64,000 nt of DNA. It comes from Neoscytalidium dimidiatum (Eukaryota > Ascomycota > Dothideomycetes > Botryosphaeriales > Botryosphaeriaceae). The notes beneath the pieces are model-generated. The model saw nothing but the letters and a program-made list of their open reading frames with translations. It ran no database searches and was not told where the DNA came from. The stretch is taken from assembly GCA_037367355.1 (NCBI GenBank), contig CM074700.1, forward strand, positions 868,001 to 932,000, in the 5' to 3' direction. Within the stretch, counting starts at the first letter, position 1. Each line of letters begins with the position of its first letter. The translations under genes were made by a program, and so were the position numbers. Of this stretch, positions 46,908-58,582 are shown one piece after another.

Positions 46908-47962
46908 ATGGAAAAGCTTCTGTCCCATTCCTTCGACAACATCACCTCCAAGGACAGCGTCAAGATCCGCAAGGGCTTGCGACAAATCGAAGGCGTGCTG
47001 GCGCATATATGCCTGTCCCGCCAGCCCGACCCCGCCGCCGCCAAACACAAGCGCAATGGCTCCGCGTCTAAGAAGTCCTCCTCCTCTGAGCCGAAGGCTC
47101 TCGACGCACTCCACAGCGACCCGGCTTTCAGAGAGTTCTTCCGCCTGCAAGAAGGCTTCGAGTGGAATGGTGAGTTTCGCCTGCCTTGCCTTCCCCCGCC
47201 ACCGCCAAAGAATCGCTGCTGATGAGGTCCACAGTCGCAACTCGCTTAGTCGTTTGCCTGGAGAGATTACTCGGCATGGGCGCAAGTAAGTTTACTACAA
47301 CACCTCCGCGCAACTCTTCACTAACGTCCTGCGCCAGGTGGCCAAAGCGACATGCTCATCCTTTCCGCGCTGGACTTGCTCCAGGGCATTCTCCTGCTTC
47401 ACCCGCCGTCGCGCGCACTGTTCAGCCGCGAGATTTACATGAACGTAAGTTTGCGCCGCGCGCCATTGCAACCGTACCACATTTCCTAACATTGTTGCAG
47501 CTACTTCTTGACCTTCTGGACAGCGTCGACTGCCCTTCTATCCAGTCGCGCACGCTCCTCGTCCTTGTCACCGCTCTGCTTGCTACGCCCTCGAATACGC
47601 GTACCTTCGAGTCCATCGATGGCCTTCTCGTCATCACCACCCTCTTCAAATCGCGCAGCACTGCCTCGTCGGTGAAGCTAAAGATCATGGAATTCCTCTA
47701 CTTCTACTTAATGCCCGAGACACCTACCATTCCGGGCGGTGTCAAAGGCAATGTTTTGGGTCTTGAGCGCAGCTCCAGCCAGCTCATGACCGCATTCGAC
47801 CGGAAAACAAGAGAGCGCAGACTCAGCGACCCGAATGATGAGACGAAGACGACGGAGGAGAAGCAAGCGCTTCTTGGCAGGTATCTCAGTAATGTTGAGG
47901 ATTTGGTGCAGGACCTGCGGGATAGCGCTCCGTTCAGTGAAGGCATCGGAATAGCCTGCTGA
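46908..47962 (+). CDS. cdc14: SIN protein Cdc14 (septation initiation network)
   Basis: Exons 46908-47169, 47235-47285, 47338-47444 and 47501-47962 give 293 aa. The start MEKLLSHSFDNITSKDSVKIRKGLRQIEG is typical of the fungal Cdc14 family (Pfam CDC14), the partner of the Sid1 kinase in S. pombe. It is unrelated to the S. cerevisiae Cdc14 phosphatase. Further family blocks are DPAFREFFRLQEGFEWN, LLHPPSRALFSREIYMN, IQSRTLLVLVTALLATPSNTRTFE and FKSRSTASSVKLKIMEFLYFYLMPE. The fold is an armadillo-like helical repeat. The C-terminal part has a charged linker (RRLSDPNDETKTTEEKQ) and ends with a helix. All three introns (52-65 nt) keep frame. Role by family: localises with Sid1 to the spindle pole body to promote septation. 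Confidence 0.95.
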
Positions 47963-50615
47963 GCGGCGGCTATGTTCTTTTCCTCCCTGGATCCAAGCAG
48001 GGCGACAGCTCAGCTCGGCCAAGCATCCTTTTTCTTCTATCTCCAAGTAGAACACCTCTTCTTTTGCCTTTGTCTTTTTCTAGTTTTAAGCGTTTTGTTT
48101 AATCAGCGAGCGGGGCGTTGGGAAAATGGGTACTTTGGGCGTGCATTCGGACAGGCGCACTTGGTGAGAAGACGGGGCATTGTTGGCGACCGCTTATTAG
48201 CGTCGGGCTTGTTTGTTCATATGATACCGGTATCCGAAAGGATCTTCTTATTTGTATTCGGGGTTGGATTACACAGCGCAGTTGCCCTGTAACGGGCGGA
48301 TAGCATGCAAATGGTAACTTTTAAATACCTCATCTCCCGTTCCACAATCTGGACGGAGAACTTTGTGCGCTTTCAGTAGGACGTAATAGCCCTGGAATAC
48401 GTGGAGCAAGAGAGCCCAACTCCTCCGGGCCCTCCTCAATCTACAACATCTACCATCAGCTCTATTTGCCTCGTCAGCCTAGTCTACTACAGCAGTACTC
48501 CGAAGCTATTATTACACGCCCAATAAGGAGAATCACCGAGCATATTATTCCGAGACCCAGCCAATTCCACCGATTTTGGTTCGGATCATGGCTTTCCGCC
48601 TCAGGCATGACTTCTAAACGGACGAATGTGGCTGGTCCATTTTTTTTTTTATCTTAAGGTGAGCATCAAGTCCAACAGGTAACCCACTTTTTCCTACTCT
48701 GGCATGCGAATGTCTTTTTTTGTTCACTCGATTTGGCCCCAGTGGCCCACGAGCACATGAGCACTGCCTATACATTGCTTTTGTACAGTCGGCCCGTCAA
48801 CATATCGAGGGGTGGGATAGCTCACATGCATACTGCAGATGGCGGCCAGATCTCGCGAGGCTGTGTCACGCCAAGAGGATGCTTTTCTTCAGCGCCCTAT
48901 GCGAGCTGTCATACTGTCTCAGCACGACGCACAACCTCCGGAGTACCTCAAAAAAAAAAAATATAAGTACATACGCAAATACGGTAGATCTTAGTCCGGA
49001 AGATGCGGCCGGGCGGGCTCGGATCTCGACGGTTCGGCTCCTTCCGTCCGCGTCGCCCTGTCCACATGCTATGCTTTGCTGCTGACTGGGCTGCACTCGA
49101 CGTCCCAAAATATCCCGCTCGGCGGAATGGCATGATGGTCTTGCTACCCATTAGGGCTAAAGTTCGACCTTTTCCCGTCGCTTCCCGCTGCCTCAGCACC
49201 GCCCGGCAGATGACAAGACGACCATCATCCTCCATTTTCGCGCACTCCCTCCGACGAGAGACGAAATGGGCCGGCCAGGGCGCATCCGCCCCCGGCAAGG
49301 CGCCCTGCGTCGCAAGCCCTTCCTACTCCTGCCTTACCGGTTCAGGCGCCAACTCCTGCTGCTCGTCCTCCTTCCCAGCCACCCTTCCGCCTCCCAACAA
49401 ACCGGCCTCACGTACCTGCAGGAACACACAAATAAAAAAAAAGAGCCGAGGGAGCGGCGAGAATAACACAGCAAGTGTTTCACGTAGACGAACCTGCGCG
49501 AAGCGTCCGTCGGTGCCACCCATGCTGCAGCTCCCTTAGTCAGTGTGCATGTACAGGGCGCCTAGCTCCCGGAGCGTGGATTCTCTTTAATTTTTTCCCC
49601 CTCTCCACCAGGGACGTCGACTCTCTTTTTTCATGCATCACTCGCCCTTTTTCGGAGTAGGTTACACGGTTGCCATGCAGGGCAACTGGCGCTCGCGCGC
49701 ATATTCAGGAACCGGTCCGACTGGCGACAAGGGAAAGAGCGCTGATCGGTTGTCGCAGCGGGCAGCATTGGCACTGCTTCGCTTGCGGGCACCCCGGGGG
49801 CTGGATATGAGTCGCACGTGGGGCGGGTTCATCATCGCCCCCAATCGCAGGCGGGTTGGTGGGGGGCGGAGAGCGCGCGCGCGCGCTCTTCCACTCACAT
49901 CATCAATCGTCGGTTGGGAGGGGGAGGGGTTTGAGAGCACGTCCCCTCTTTTCTTTTCTTTTGCCCTGCGTGATGCGCGAGAGAGAGAGGAAGAGAGAGC
50001 GCGCGCGCATGCGCGCGAAAAATCCCATTCCCAGCGCCCGGTGTTTCGGGTTCGTCCGGGCGCTCAGAGGCAGCGGGGTCGCCGGGCGAGTCATCCGTCG
50101 CGGAGCAGGCGTCCTTTATTGACCCACCCTCTGGCTGAGCGCGCTTGCGGGCGCGTGGTGTGGGGCGAGCTGAAAAGAGACGAGGGAGACAGTTTGGATG
50201 CCCGCCGGATCATGCGGGCGAGATTCTAGCACTTTGGGTGGAGGCGCGGTTGCGTGCAGGAGTTCCTGCATGGGTTGGATGGGCGAGAGGGCGTGCGGGA
50301 GGGCGCATGTGAGAGAGAGAGAGGGGGAGAGAGTTGTGCAGGGCGGTTGTTTTGGTGCAGAACAGGTCTGTTTACACAAAAACACTTGGGCCAGCAACTG
50401 CTCGCCCGTCTCCCCGCCACCCCTCCACAACTGACGGCGAGGCGGTTTCGAAGCACGAAGCGCTTATAACGTCACTTATAGGCAAGAAACAAGGCAACGG
50501 CTCTTTTTATTTTCTATACTTGAGAGTTGCGATCGATCACGATGTCCGCGCCGGCTGTTTTCTTGTTTTTCCGATCAATGCTTCACGCTTACGCCAAATC
50601 GACGGGCAGCCCTTC
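47963..50615. other. Intergenic with low-complexity tracts
   Basis: About 2.65 kb in the convergent 3' space between cdc14 (plus) and the multi-TM gene (minus). It contains T and A runs (48641-48652, 48950-48962), a (GA)n/(CG)n-rich tract near 49870-50010 and another GA tract near 50310-50332. Frames here are driven by these tracts; no gene is supported. Confidence 0.6.
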
Positions 50616-52656
50616 TCAGCCGCCGTAGTTGCCTCCGCGCCTCAAGGGAACCGTTTCTTCCGCGGTGCCGAATCCCGCCCTCCGGACCTGCCTGCCTCCC
50701 ATGTCCTGTAGCTCGCCGAACCGGACCTCCAGCTCTTCCAGGTCCTTGGTCAGGCTGGCGTCGCCGCCCAGGCAGCACTGCGCCGCCCGCTTGTTGATCT
50801 CCAGACTGTCGCCCGTCGTCGTGCACAGCACCTGCAGCAGCCCGCCCGACTTGGCCGAGACGCCGTTGCGCAGCAGCGCCACCGAGCCGTACGTTATGAA
50901 GCACGCCGAGACGAGCAGGGACACCGCGTAGGTGACGATGAACGGCCCCTTCTGCTTGAACGAGTACGTGTTGCGCCACGGCGTGCGGGTGACGTTGGCC
51001 GTCGCGCGCGTGTTCGGCTCGGAGAGCGTCGAGATGGTCACGTTGTGGAGAAGCTCCTCGAACGCTGCCGGCGTGAGCTTCTCGTAGCCGAACGTCGTGT
51101 TTTGGAAGCTGCGGTTCTGCGAGATGAGCTGCGTTTGCTGGAGCATCGTGTTCCTGATGTCCTGCGCCTCGGATCCTGCAGATCGTCAGCGTGTACGCAT
51201 TGCCTGGACGCAGGTCTGGGCTGTTTACCTGGCTGGTAGATATACCCGCTGAGAGAATACGTGAGCGCGTCGGCGATCGCGCGGATGTTATGGCCCGCGT
51301 ACGCTTCGCCGACCGTCAAGTTGGCTTGCTCCTTTGCGTAGTACTCATTTAGATAATCGTTGTCCGAAACCTCACGGGAAAGAGGATTTTGGTTCGGGTG
51401 CGCTGAGTCGACTTCCAAGTACCACACGTCCCAAGTGGACAACGCCGTTGCGTTCAAGGGCCACTCGTCCAGAAGCTTGGTGGCGATGCTCTGCGTGCCG
51501 TCGACAAAAGAAACGTTGGCGGCGTATCTTGCCCCTGAGATGGTGCAGCTGAGATTCGTGCCGCCCCGGTTCGGAAATTGGACGTCGAAGACGTACCGCT
51601 CGTCCCGGCTTGTGGGCACAGCTACGAGTTCCGAGTCGCTGATGATGGTGTTCTGCACATTCATCTGGCGCAGCCAGTTCTGCGAGAAATTTCTGTAGGC
51701 ACCCGGAAGCTCTGGGGCATTATTTGGTTCGCAGGAGAACTTTGGTCCAGAATATTCGATCGAGTATGTACAGTTTGTACCGCAGGGACTTGCTGACGTG
51801 AGGTATCGGCCGCTCAGGGCGGACCTCTTCGCGATGGAGAATATCCGGTCATCAGGGTAACTATGCAAGGTTAGTCTCTCAGCGGCTCACGGAAACAGGT
51901 TTTCATACTTGTAAGTTCCATCATAGTTGGTTAAGAACACATTATTCTCGAAAATCTCCGCAGCCGTTCCGTTTCCTCGATAGTGAATGTCAAATATCGG
52001 TATCTGTATCTCTTCGCTCATGGGCCATTCCCGAGGAAGGACGACCAGTGCACCGGGTGGAAATATGGTTGCGATGGGAATCAGCTGAATGATCAAGCCG
52101 AAAACCCACAGTATGAACGTAGCCCGCAGCATGTCTACAGAGAGAAGCTCCACCGCGCTTGTTGGCACAGACATCAGCCCGTCAATGGTAGAGACTTTCA
52201 ACGGCTTTCCCCTCAGACGAGACCACAGAAGTTGTGTAAACGCTGTACTCAACGCTAAGGTCAACGAAATGCTGAAAGCTCGAACGAATGCGTTGGCGAT
52301 GTTGGAGACATAAGATTGCGGAAGGGAGTCTTCCACGAGGCGGCCATCTAGCTTGTAAAAGAAGATGAAGTTTCCGATTGCGAGGCACAGCGCTGTTCTT
52401 CCGTGAGTACATGTGTTAAAGAGCGCTTTGCGCGGGATGTACCAAGCAAGAATCCTCCTAGAATGACCAAAGGCACCTTCCATCCCAGACTCCACTTGCA
52501 AGCTACACTCTCTGTCGGTTTAAGCATGCTTCCTCTCTTAGGATCATTCTGCTCTACGGTTTCTGCATACGCTTGCAACGGATACAGCTCGTGGTTATCC
52601 GAATCGGAGGATGCCTTATTTTGCAGCCCTGAAGGCATGTTGAAATGGAAGGGCAA
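50616..52656 (-). CDS. Multi-pass membrane protein, uncharacterised fungal family
   Basis: Four exons, 52656-52443, 52392-51909, 51860-51229 and 51175-50616, give 629 aa. Four hydrophobic segments are visible: KVPLVILGGFLLALCLAIGNF, AFSISLTLALSTAFTQLL, FILWVFGLIIQLIPIATIF and FIVTYAVSLLVSACFITYGSVAL. Between the third and fourth is a large, probably extracytoplasmic domain with many N-glycosylation sites and Cys (CGTNCTYSIEYSGPKFSC). This layout matches a fungal family often labelled 'formylmethionine deformylase-like', a misleading name. The C-terminal cytosolic part (about 100 aa) contains CTTTGDSLEINKRAAQCCLGGD, which I recall as conserved. Every intron (48-53 nt) joins in frame, and in each case a codon split is restored. 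Role unknown; probably a plasma-membrane protein. Confidence 0.85.
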
Positions 52657-53493
52657 ACGGAAGGGCTTGTGCCTGTACTGAAGAAGCTATCCACGCATCA
52701 TATCTTGCGAATATTGCGGCGACACTCCAATCTTAAAAATAGCTTCTCCACCCTCAGCCTCGTGGCAGATCTGTTTGAAACACGGCCCCCACGACGGAAG
52801 GATGCATAGGCGCCCCACACGGTAGCGCCTCGGCGCGAAGCGGGATCCAGTAGAAAGCTCCTTCAGCATTCACCGGTTCCCTGATTTGTCTTTGTTCACC
52901 GCTAATAGTGGATCCATATATTGCGGTGTCTGCTGACAGCATATGACGCACAGATACTCAGCCTCATAGATGCGATATATTTCTGCCTACTTTCCGAGAG
53001 GCGCGCTGCCGACGTGCGGTTTGTGAAACTTGAGATAGCTAATATAGCACCGTAAGCCGGTTGCACAACAGTCCAGATCCGACATACGAATATTGAGATG
53101 CGCCAGAAACTCAGGCAGTAGTGGATGTTGCACAGCGGCGTCCGATCATGCAGCCGACGTGTTGGACAATGGGCTTCCGCCGGGAATCACCTGTATATCC
53201 AAGCCCAGTAGCCAGTTGGTGCTTTCAGAGAATAATCTGTATCTCAGTTCTTGAAATCACCCATGATTTTACTTTCAAATGCAGTATGCAAGGTAGAATG
53301 ATACCGTAAACGGAAATCATCTTTGAATGGAATTGCAAGAAACAATTTTTCGGGGAGTTTCGAAAGTTTAATCAAACAGGAAGACTTCATTTCCAATTTG
53401 CACAATCTGAACCCTCAATGCCACGCGCATATAACCGTATATTTTACTCCCATACAGCAGTAGCAACGTGGCGGAGACTAAGATCCAAATACT
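52657..53493. other. Intergenic, nothing recognised
   Basis: About 840 bases between two minus-strand genes. No coding signal. It marks the step from conserved core genes to the accessory right arm. Confidence 0.6.
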
Positions 53494-56016
53494 CTATAGC
53501 TTTGGGCTAGACACAGGCAGGAGGAAACTCTCAAAGTATTTGGAAACCATATCAACCTGATCCGGAACAGCAGTCATTCCTACCCATAGGTCAGGGCGAA
53601 CAACAGCCAGGCCACCATACGTGTGGTTTGCGCCATAAGTGGTGTGGGCATCCTCGTCAGGAGCACGGTCGTCGTAGATGACTGTGGCATGCTGCTTCAG
53701 GATTTGCAGCTCAGGTGCGGAAACGACGCTATCGATCTCCCATGGTAGACGCTTCACTATGAGAAGAATGTTGAAGCGTTGAGCGCCACCGTAGCGTTGA
53801 TAAAATCCATCTGGGCCGAATGCTGTAGCGAATTTGGACACATTTTTACGCACCGTGGCGGCCAGGGACGATGCGAAGATCAGAATGTGGAAAGTCGCCG
53901 CTCCAGTCATCTTGTCATACAGGTAGCCTGTCTCTTCGATAGAGAAACAGACTCTTGGGTTGGGAGCGCGGACGCCGTGTCTCACCTTCAAAGGTCGAAA
54001 TTGCGTCTCATCGGGACTGTAGCTGGGCTGTGGCGGAGTGATGACGGAGGTCCCAAATGGAGCATCAACTCCCAGTAAGAACTGACCGTTTCTGCCGAAA
54101 AAGCTGGCGAGGAATTTGAGGTCCTTCTCAGTCTGACTCAAGGATTCGTCACTCTTTCCGAATGGCGCACCATTTGTTGAACCATCAGAGACACCGTTCG
54201 CCTTGCCATTGGTTACGCCGTTGGTTGTGCCATTTGCATGGATAGCATTATGCTTAGCGGTGGAGTTGTTGCCCAGACTTCGCACATCTGCGATTTGAAG
54301 ATCGGTGGCGCACACGAAACGAAGATATTCACCAGATGTCTCTATGATGCGGCAAGCGTGCTCGCGCCGTTCTGGGCTGTAAGTGGACAGGAGTGTCTCG
54401 AGCTTGGCTTTGTTCTGAGACACCAGCCCCAGTTTCCAGGCGAGATTCGAAGCGTCCATGATAGAAGCGTTTAGGCCAAAAGCACCCATGACGCTGTGGA
54501 CGTGACTACGGTAGTCCATGAGCATACAAGAACAGAAAAATCTATGCATTTAAACTTACGCTGCATCGCCAGCAAGGTGTACGCGAAGATCCGGGGACGA
54601 AAAGCTCCGTGCAACACGTTCTGAAACTACGTACCTGTCAGCTCAAAGGGTTCCAAAAAATTCTGGCGTCACTTACTCTTCCAAATGGCAAACCAGCTCA
54701 GCGGAGCGGCAAACTTCAGCTTGTAGGGTGAGAAGATCCTGTTTGCCTGCTCGAGGACCTCGTCAGGGGTAATTGAGTGGACGTCAACCCTGCCACCAGC
54801 CTCTGCGAATGAGGGGTCCTTGGCCTGTCTGGATGCTGCAATGGGCCCGGTGTGGGACACGTCGAGTTGCGTGTATAACCTGGCGACAGTTAATGCAAGC
54901 AAGATAGTTATTCGATTGAATTTGACAAACCTGATATATCCTTCTTCTCTCGGAATAATGACACATCCTCCATGTTTGGAGTTGATGACGGATCTACAAA
55001 GGAAATTAGCGGAAGCAAGTGTGAGCAATATTGCAGAGTAGTGCTAACCCAAACATCCAGGCATGAGGATAGTCACTTTCGAATACACAGTCCATGATTC
55101 CCCAGTAAATGTCCGTACTCATTCCGTCGAAGGGAATATTAAGGCTTTTCCGGATCGTGCTGGCGGCTCCATCACTGCCAACAAGGAACTTGGCACGGAC
55201 TTTCTCTTCAGCCCTAGTACGTTCATTGATTAATGTTGCATGTACGGGATGGTCAGATCCTTCCTTGATGTTGTAGTCCTTGAGTGTGGTATTCCGCTCT
55301 ACGAGAACCTTATGTCTCATAAGGTCTCTGATGTAAATTCTTTCGATCTGACCCTGTGTGATGACGTGAAGACCACGGTAGCGAGAGTCCGACTGGTGAG
55401 ACCGGTTGAAGAACAGTTTCTTGCCATCCTTGTAAATAGCAGTCCGCTCGATGATAGGACCCTCTTCATGAACCTCTTTCGCCAAACCCCATGTGTTTAA
55501 AATTTCGAGGAATCGGGGTTGCACGCCATCGGCGCGGCCCGCCACGAGCGGTCCGTCCGCCTTGTCTTCGTCGCGAGTCAGCACTTGCACATACCGGAAA
55601 AAAAGAGCAAACTGAGTTCAAACGTACCAACGATTCGGAACGAGACCCCCTGTCTGATAAGACTCAGAGCTACTTCTAACCCACTGGGTCCAGCTGCAAA
55701 ATCTTGCATCAGCTCGAGCGGGGTTTCATGGACCAAGGGGGTTACCTCCGCAGATGATGACATCAACCTCGTCCGACGGCTTCCACCATTCCGGAATACC
55801 GTGTGGAGAGTTTGTTCCATCGTATAAAGTAGGCCAGGTCCGTAGAACATTGATTCCGAGGTGATTGTGGACAGTCGAGGTGACTAACTCTTTGGAAGGA
55901 GGTGGTACATAAGCATCTTTATCAGCATTGTCTGGCGGATCCCACCGCCACGGTGTTCCAGAAGAAGGTTCTCTGAAGCCGCGCTCCCAGGTATACGGAG
56001 AGACAGATTTCGCCAT
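53494..56016 (-). CDS. FAD-dependent aromatic monooxygenase, phenol hydroxylase type
   Basis: Seven exons: 56016-55746, 55693-55628, 55565-55049, 54993-54931, 54879-54677, 54626-54560 and 54505-53494, giving 732 aa. The FAD Rossmann motif is ICGAGPSG (about 88-95), followed by AGRADGVQPR. The mid-domain FLVGSDGAASTIRK is the DG motif, and the second FAD motif reads HLAGDAAHVHSV (about 390-399), then ASNLAWKL. The C-terminal third is the thioredoxin-like phenol-hydroxylase dimerisation domain ending FESFLLPV. An Asn-Gly-Thr-rich linker (plus-strand 54162-54241) is an insertion. Class A flavoprotein monooxygenases of this kind use NAD(P)H and O2 to hydroxylate phenolic rings. The gene is divergent from an O-methyltransferase, 273 bases away, which suggests hydroxylation followed by methylation of the same aromatic product. 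The acceptor of exon 3 was chosen to give RIVDKADGPLVAGRADG. Confidence 0.92.
54162..54241 (-). repeat. Asn-Gly-Thr/Ser coding low-complexity insertion
   Basis: Imperfect 12-15 base units encode NGTTNG, VTNGKANG and SDGSTNGA inside the monooxygenase. It lies between the FAD domain and the thioredoxin-like domain and keeps the frame. Confidence 0.8.
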
Positions 56017-56289
56017 TATTCGTCTATGGTCTACGTAGGCGTTGTTCGCGAAGGTTGTATTTGTTTAGCACGCATGATCCGAGTATTTTAACCCGGTCCC
56101 GTTGTCGTGCACCACTACCACAAGACCAAAGTTTCCGAGCTCACTCCGGGCTCGAGCATGTACTCTGAGAATGTGGGTGAATAGCAATATGATAACTTAT
56201 CTCCAAGCAAAATCGTGGTTCATTACAGGCAATGTTCTTCAGATTTCACGAGATAAAACCCTGATTCTCACGCCATCACCACCTTAGCC
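56017..56289. promoter_or_regulatory. Divergent promoter between monooxygenase and O-methyltransferase
   Basis: 273 bases between two start codons. It contains palindromic TTCGCGAA (near 56046) and CTCGAG (near 56151) cores with CCGGG next to the latter. These are candidate sites for Zn2Cys6 factors by composition only; I did not find a perfect AflR site (TCG-N5-CGA). Confidence 0.65.
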
Positions 56290-58043
56290 ATGGAGACCGG
56301 GACTATTACCCAGCTTCGTCAGCTTGGAAATCTCATCTTGTCCTCAATTGACACCGTCGTTAAGCTGAACGAAGTCTCGAAAGGAGACCTTCCATCCAAG
56401 CCACTCTTCGACGCTCAGAGAGCCCTCCTTTCAGCAGCCGGCAAGCTGACTGAGCTGGTGAGCCAGCCGAGTACTCGTATTCTCGAAGTATCTTCGCAGT
56501 ACTTTGAGGCGCGCTGCCTGCACATTGTTGCCGACAAACGGATTCCAGACCTTTTGGCGAAGACTGGCAATGTAGGGCTGCATGTCAACAATATCGCTGA
56601 GCTCGTGAAGATTGAGCGACGAAAGCTTTGTGAGTAACAAGTTTTGGAGTGGAAGCTGCTCCACTCCGTGCTTCTAACAAAGGCCAGCTCGCATTCTCCG
56701 CTGTCTCTGTTCAATTCATATCTTCGACGAAGTTGCGCCAGACACCTTTGCCAACAACAAAGTCTCCGCTGCTCTTGTGAATAACGAGCCCTTGAGAGCC
56801 TACATACTGCTCTTGTTCGTTCTGAAGTCCCCCGTTCCTGCCACCTTCTTGTATTTCGAGGTACTAATCAGAAATTCCATTTCGTAGTGGCCTTGACCTC
56901 TACAGCGCGTCCGACTATCTTCCAAGGGCGCTCAATGACCTCGCTGTTGGTCCATCCTATAAAGTAGAGGAGACCCCTTTCCAGGCAGCAGCCAATACTA
57001 CGAAACCAAGATGGGAATGGCTTGAAGAGAAGATCACAGTTAAGGACCTCAGAGATGGGAACTGCGGAACCGATGGTGCAATCAGCGCCTATCCCGGTCC
57101 CTTTGGAGCTGAGCTGGAAAAGGCCATTGCCGGCAAGCCCGATGATGCGTTGGTGGAGCGCCCCGAACATGTCGTCTTCGGACTGGCCATGTTGGGCGGT
57201 GGAAGGGTGTTCGGAAAAGCGCACTTGTACGGTAAGGATTTCAGATCACTAAAGCCTGCCAGACAAAGCAGAGCTAACCCTCCTCCAGACTACCCCTGGG
57301 AACGCCTTGGATCTGCTACCGTTGTCGATGTTGGCGGCGGTGTTGGTAAGTTCGTTGTGCAATCCACTCTCCTTCACGCCTAAAATGCTTATCGTCACTT
57401 GTAGGTGGGTTCTGCCTCCAACTGTCTCACATTTACCCCAACCTCAAATTCGTCGTCCAAGACCGTGCTCCCGTCCTGCAGCAGGCCCAGACAGCAGTGT
57501 GGCCAAAGGAGAATCCAGCCGCCTTGAGCCAGGGCCGGGTAACGTTCACACCGCACGATTTCTTCAATGTCAACCCGCACAAAAACGCAGATGTGTACTG
57601 GCTCCGCTACATCCTGCATGACTGGTCCGATGACTACTGTGTGCAGATCCTCTCCGCGATTCGGGCAAGTATGGGTCCGCGATCGCGAATCCTCATCTGG
57701 TGAGTGAATCGACTCAGAGCGGCGTTTCTCCCCTGGAATCATCGTAGGCCTTCGGGTGCTATAGCTGATACATTCGGACAGTGATCAAGTTATGAACACA
57801 ACATTCGGGTCCGAGGAGCTGCCCTCGGCTCCAAAGCCTCTTCCGGCCAACTGGGGATACTACACCCGTTACTCACACCAGCGTGATCTGGCTATGATGG
57901 CCATTATCAATGGAATCGAGAGGACGCCGGCCGAGTTCGGAGAAATTGTGACTCGCGCAGGATTGAAGATGCGCAAGATCTGGGACTGCAGGAGCCAAGT
58001 CTCCTTGGTCGAGGTTGTGCTGCCGGACTCCGAATTGGCTTAA
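56290..58043 (+). CDS. Class II S-adenosylmethionine O-methyltransferase
   Basis: Six exons: 56290-56629, 56688-56814, 56888-57231, 57289-57345, 57405-57699 and 57782-58043, giving 474 aa. A helical dimerisation domain occupies the N-terminal third. The SAM motif VDVGGGVGGF is near residues 281-290, and YILHDWSDD holds the catalytic His expected of this family (Methyltransf_2). The C-terminus reads KIWDCRSQVSLVEVVLP, typical of fungal sterigmatocystin/aflatoxin-type and related O-methyltransferases. The donor of intron 2 (GTTCGT at 56815) is weak, but the join (YILLFGLDLYSASDYLP) is exactly that of the family and the intron has a good CTAAT branch site. No signal peptide. It likely methylates a phenolic hydroxyl, plausibly one installed by the divergent monooxygenase. 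The substrate cannot be told. Confidence 0.92.
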
Positions 58044-58582
58044 AGGAGGGAAAATCATAGTCTTTACGCGAATTGCTCCGATGGAGGTAACACGACACTC
58101 TTCGAACAGATTGCAGATTGGAGGACGGTCAGAGATATATATCTAGTTTTTTCTTTTTTTTTTAGCTATCAAATTATTACAGGTTTCTTACATCGTCTAT
58201 CTCTCCCTTAAATCACTCACTAAGCTGCTGGCAATGAAGTGGCCCTGTCCAAGGAATGACTCTATGGTGACCTGGTCTCGGTAAGCACTTATATACCATG
58301 ATGCTCCACCAATCATTCCTGGCTGTCTTACTCGAGTTGTCGATCGCGCAGTACGAATACCCCGCCTCTGTGTAACGATAGTTCCGCATCGAAAAGTCAA
58401 CTCTGATGGCTTGCAGCTGACTGCTTCTAAGCCGGACGCGCTGCGCTGCATGTTGTTGTGATAGTCTCGGATCCGGCTCGTGGCCTTGAAGACTGTCATG
58501 AAGGAATGAATAGTTCTCCCATTTTCGGACCCGTATAATTGAACCCGAAGAAGCCGAGTTTAATAGAAGAAAGAGAGTTCCA
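58044..58582. other. Short convergent intergenic region
   Basis: About 540 bases between the methyltransferase (plus) and the Myb gene (minus). It contains a T run near 58150-58163. No gene is supported. Confidence 0.6.

Noticed and set aside
55566..55600. Alternative acceptor for monooxygenase exon 3 just upstream
   Set aside because: It would give RIVVLTRDEDKADG, whereas the chosen site gives the family-typical RIVDKADGPLVAGRADG and has a branch site at the right distance.
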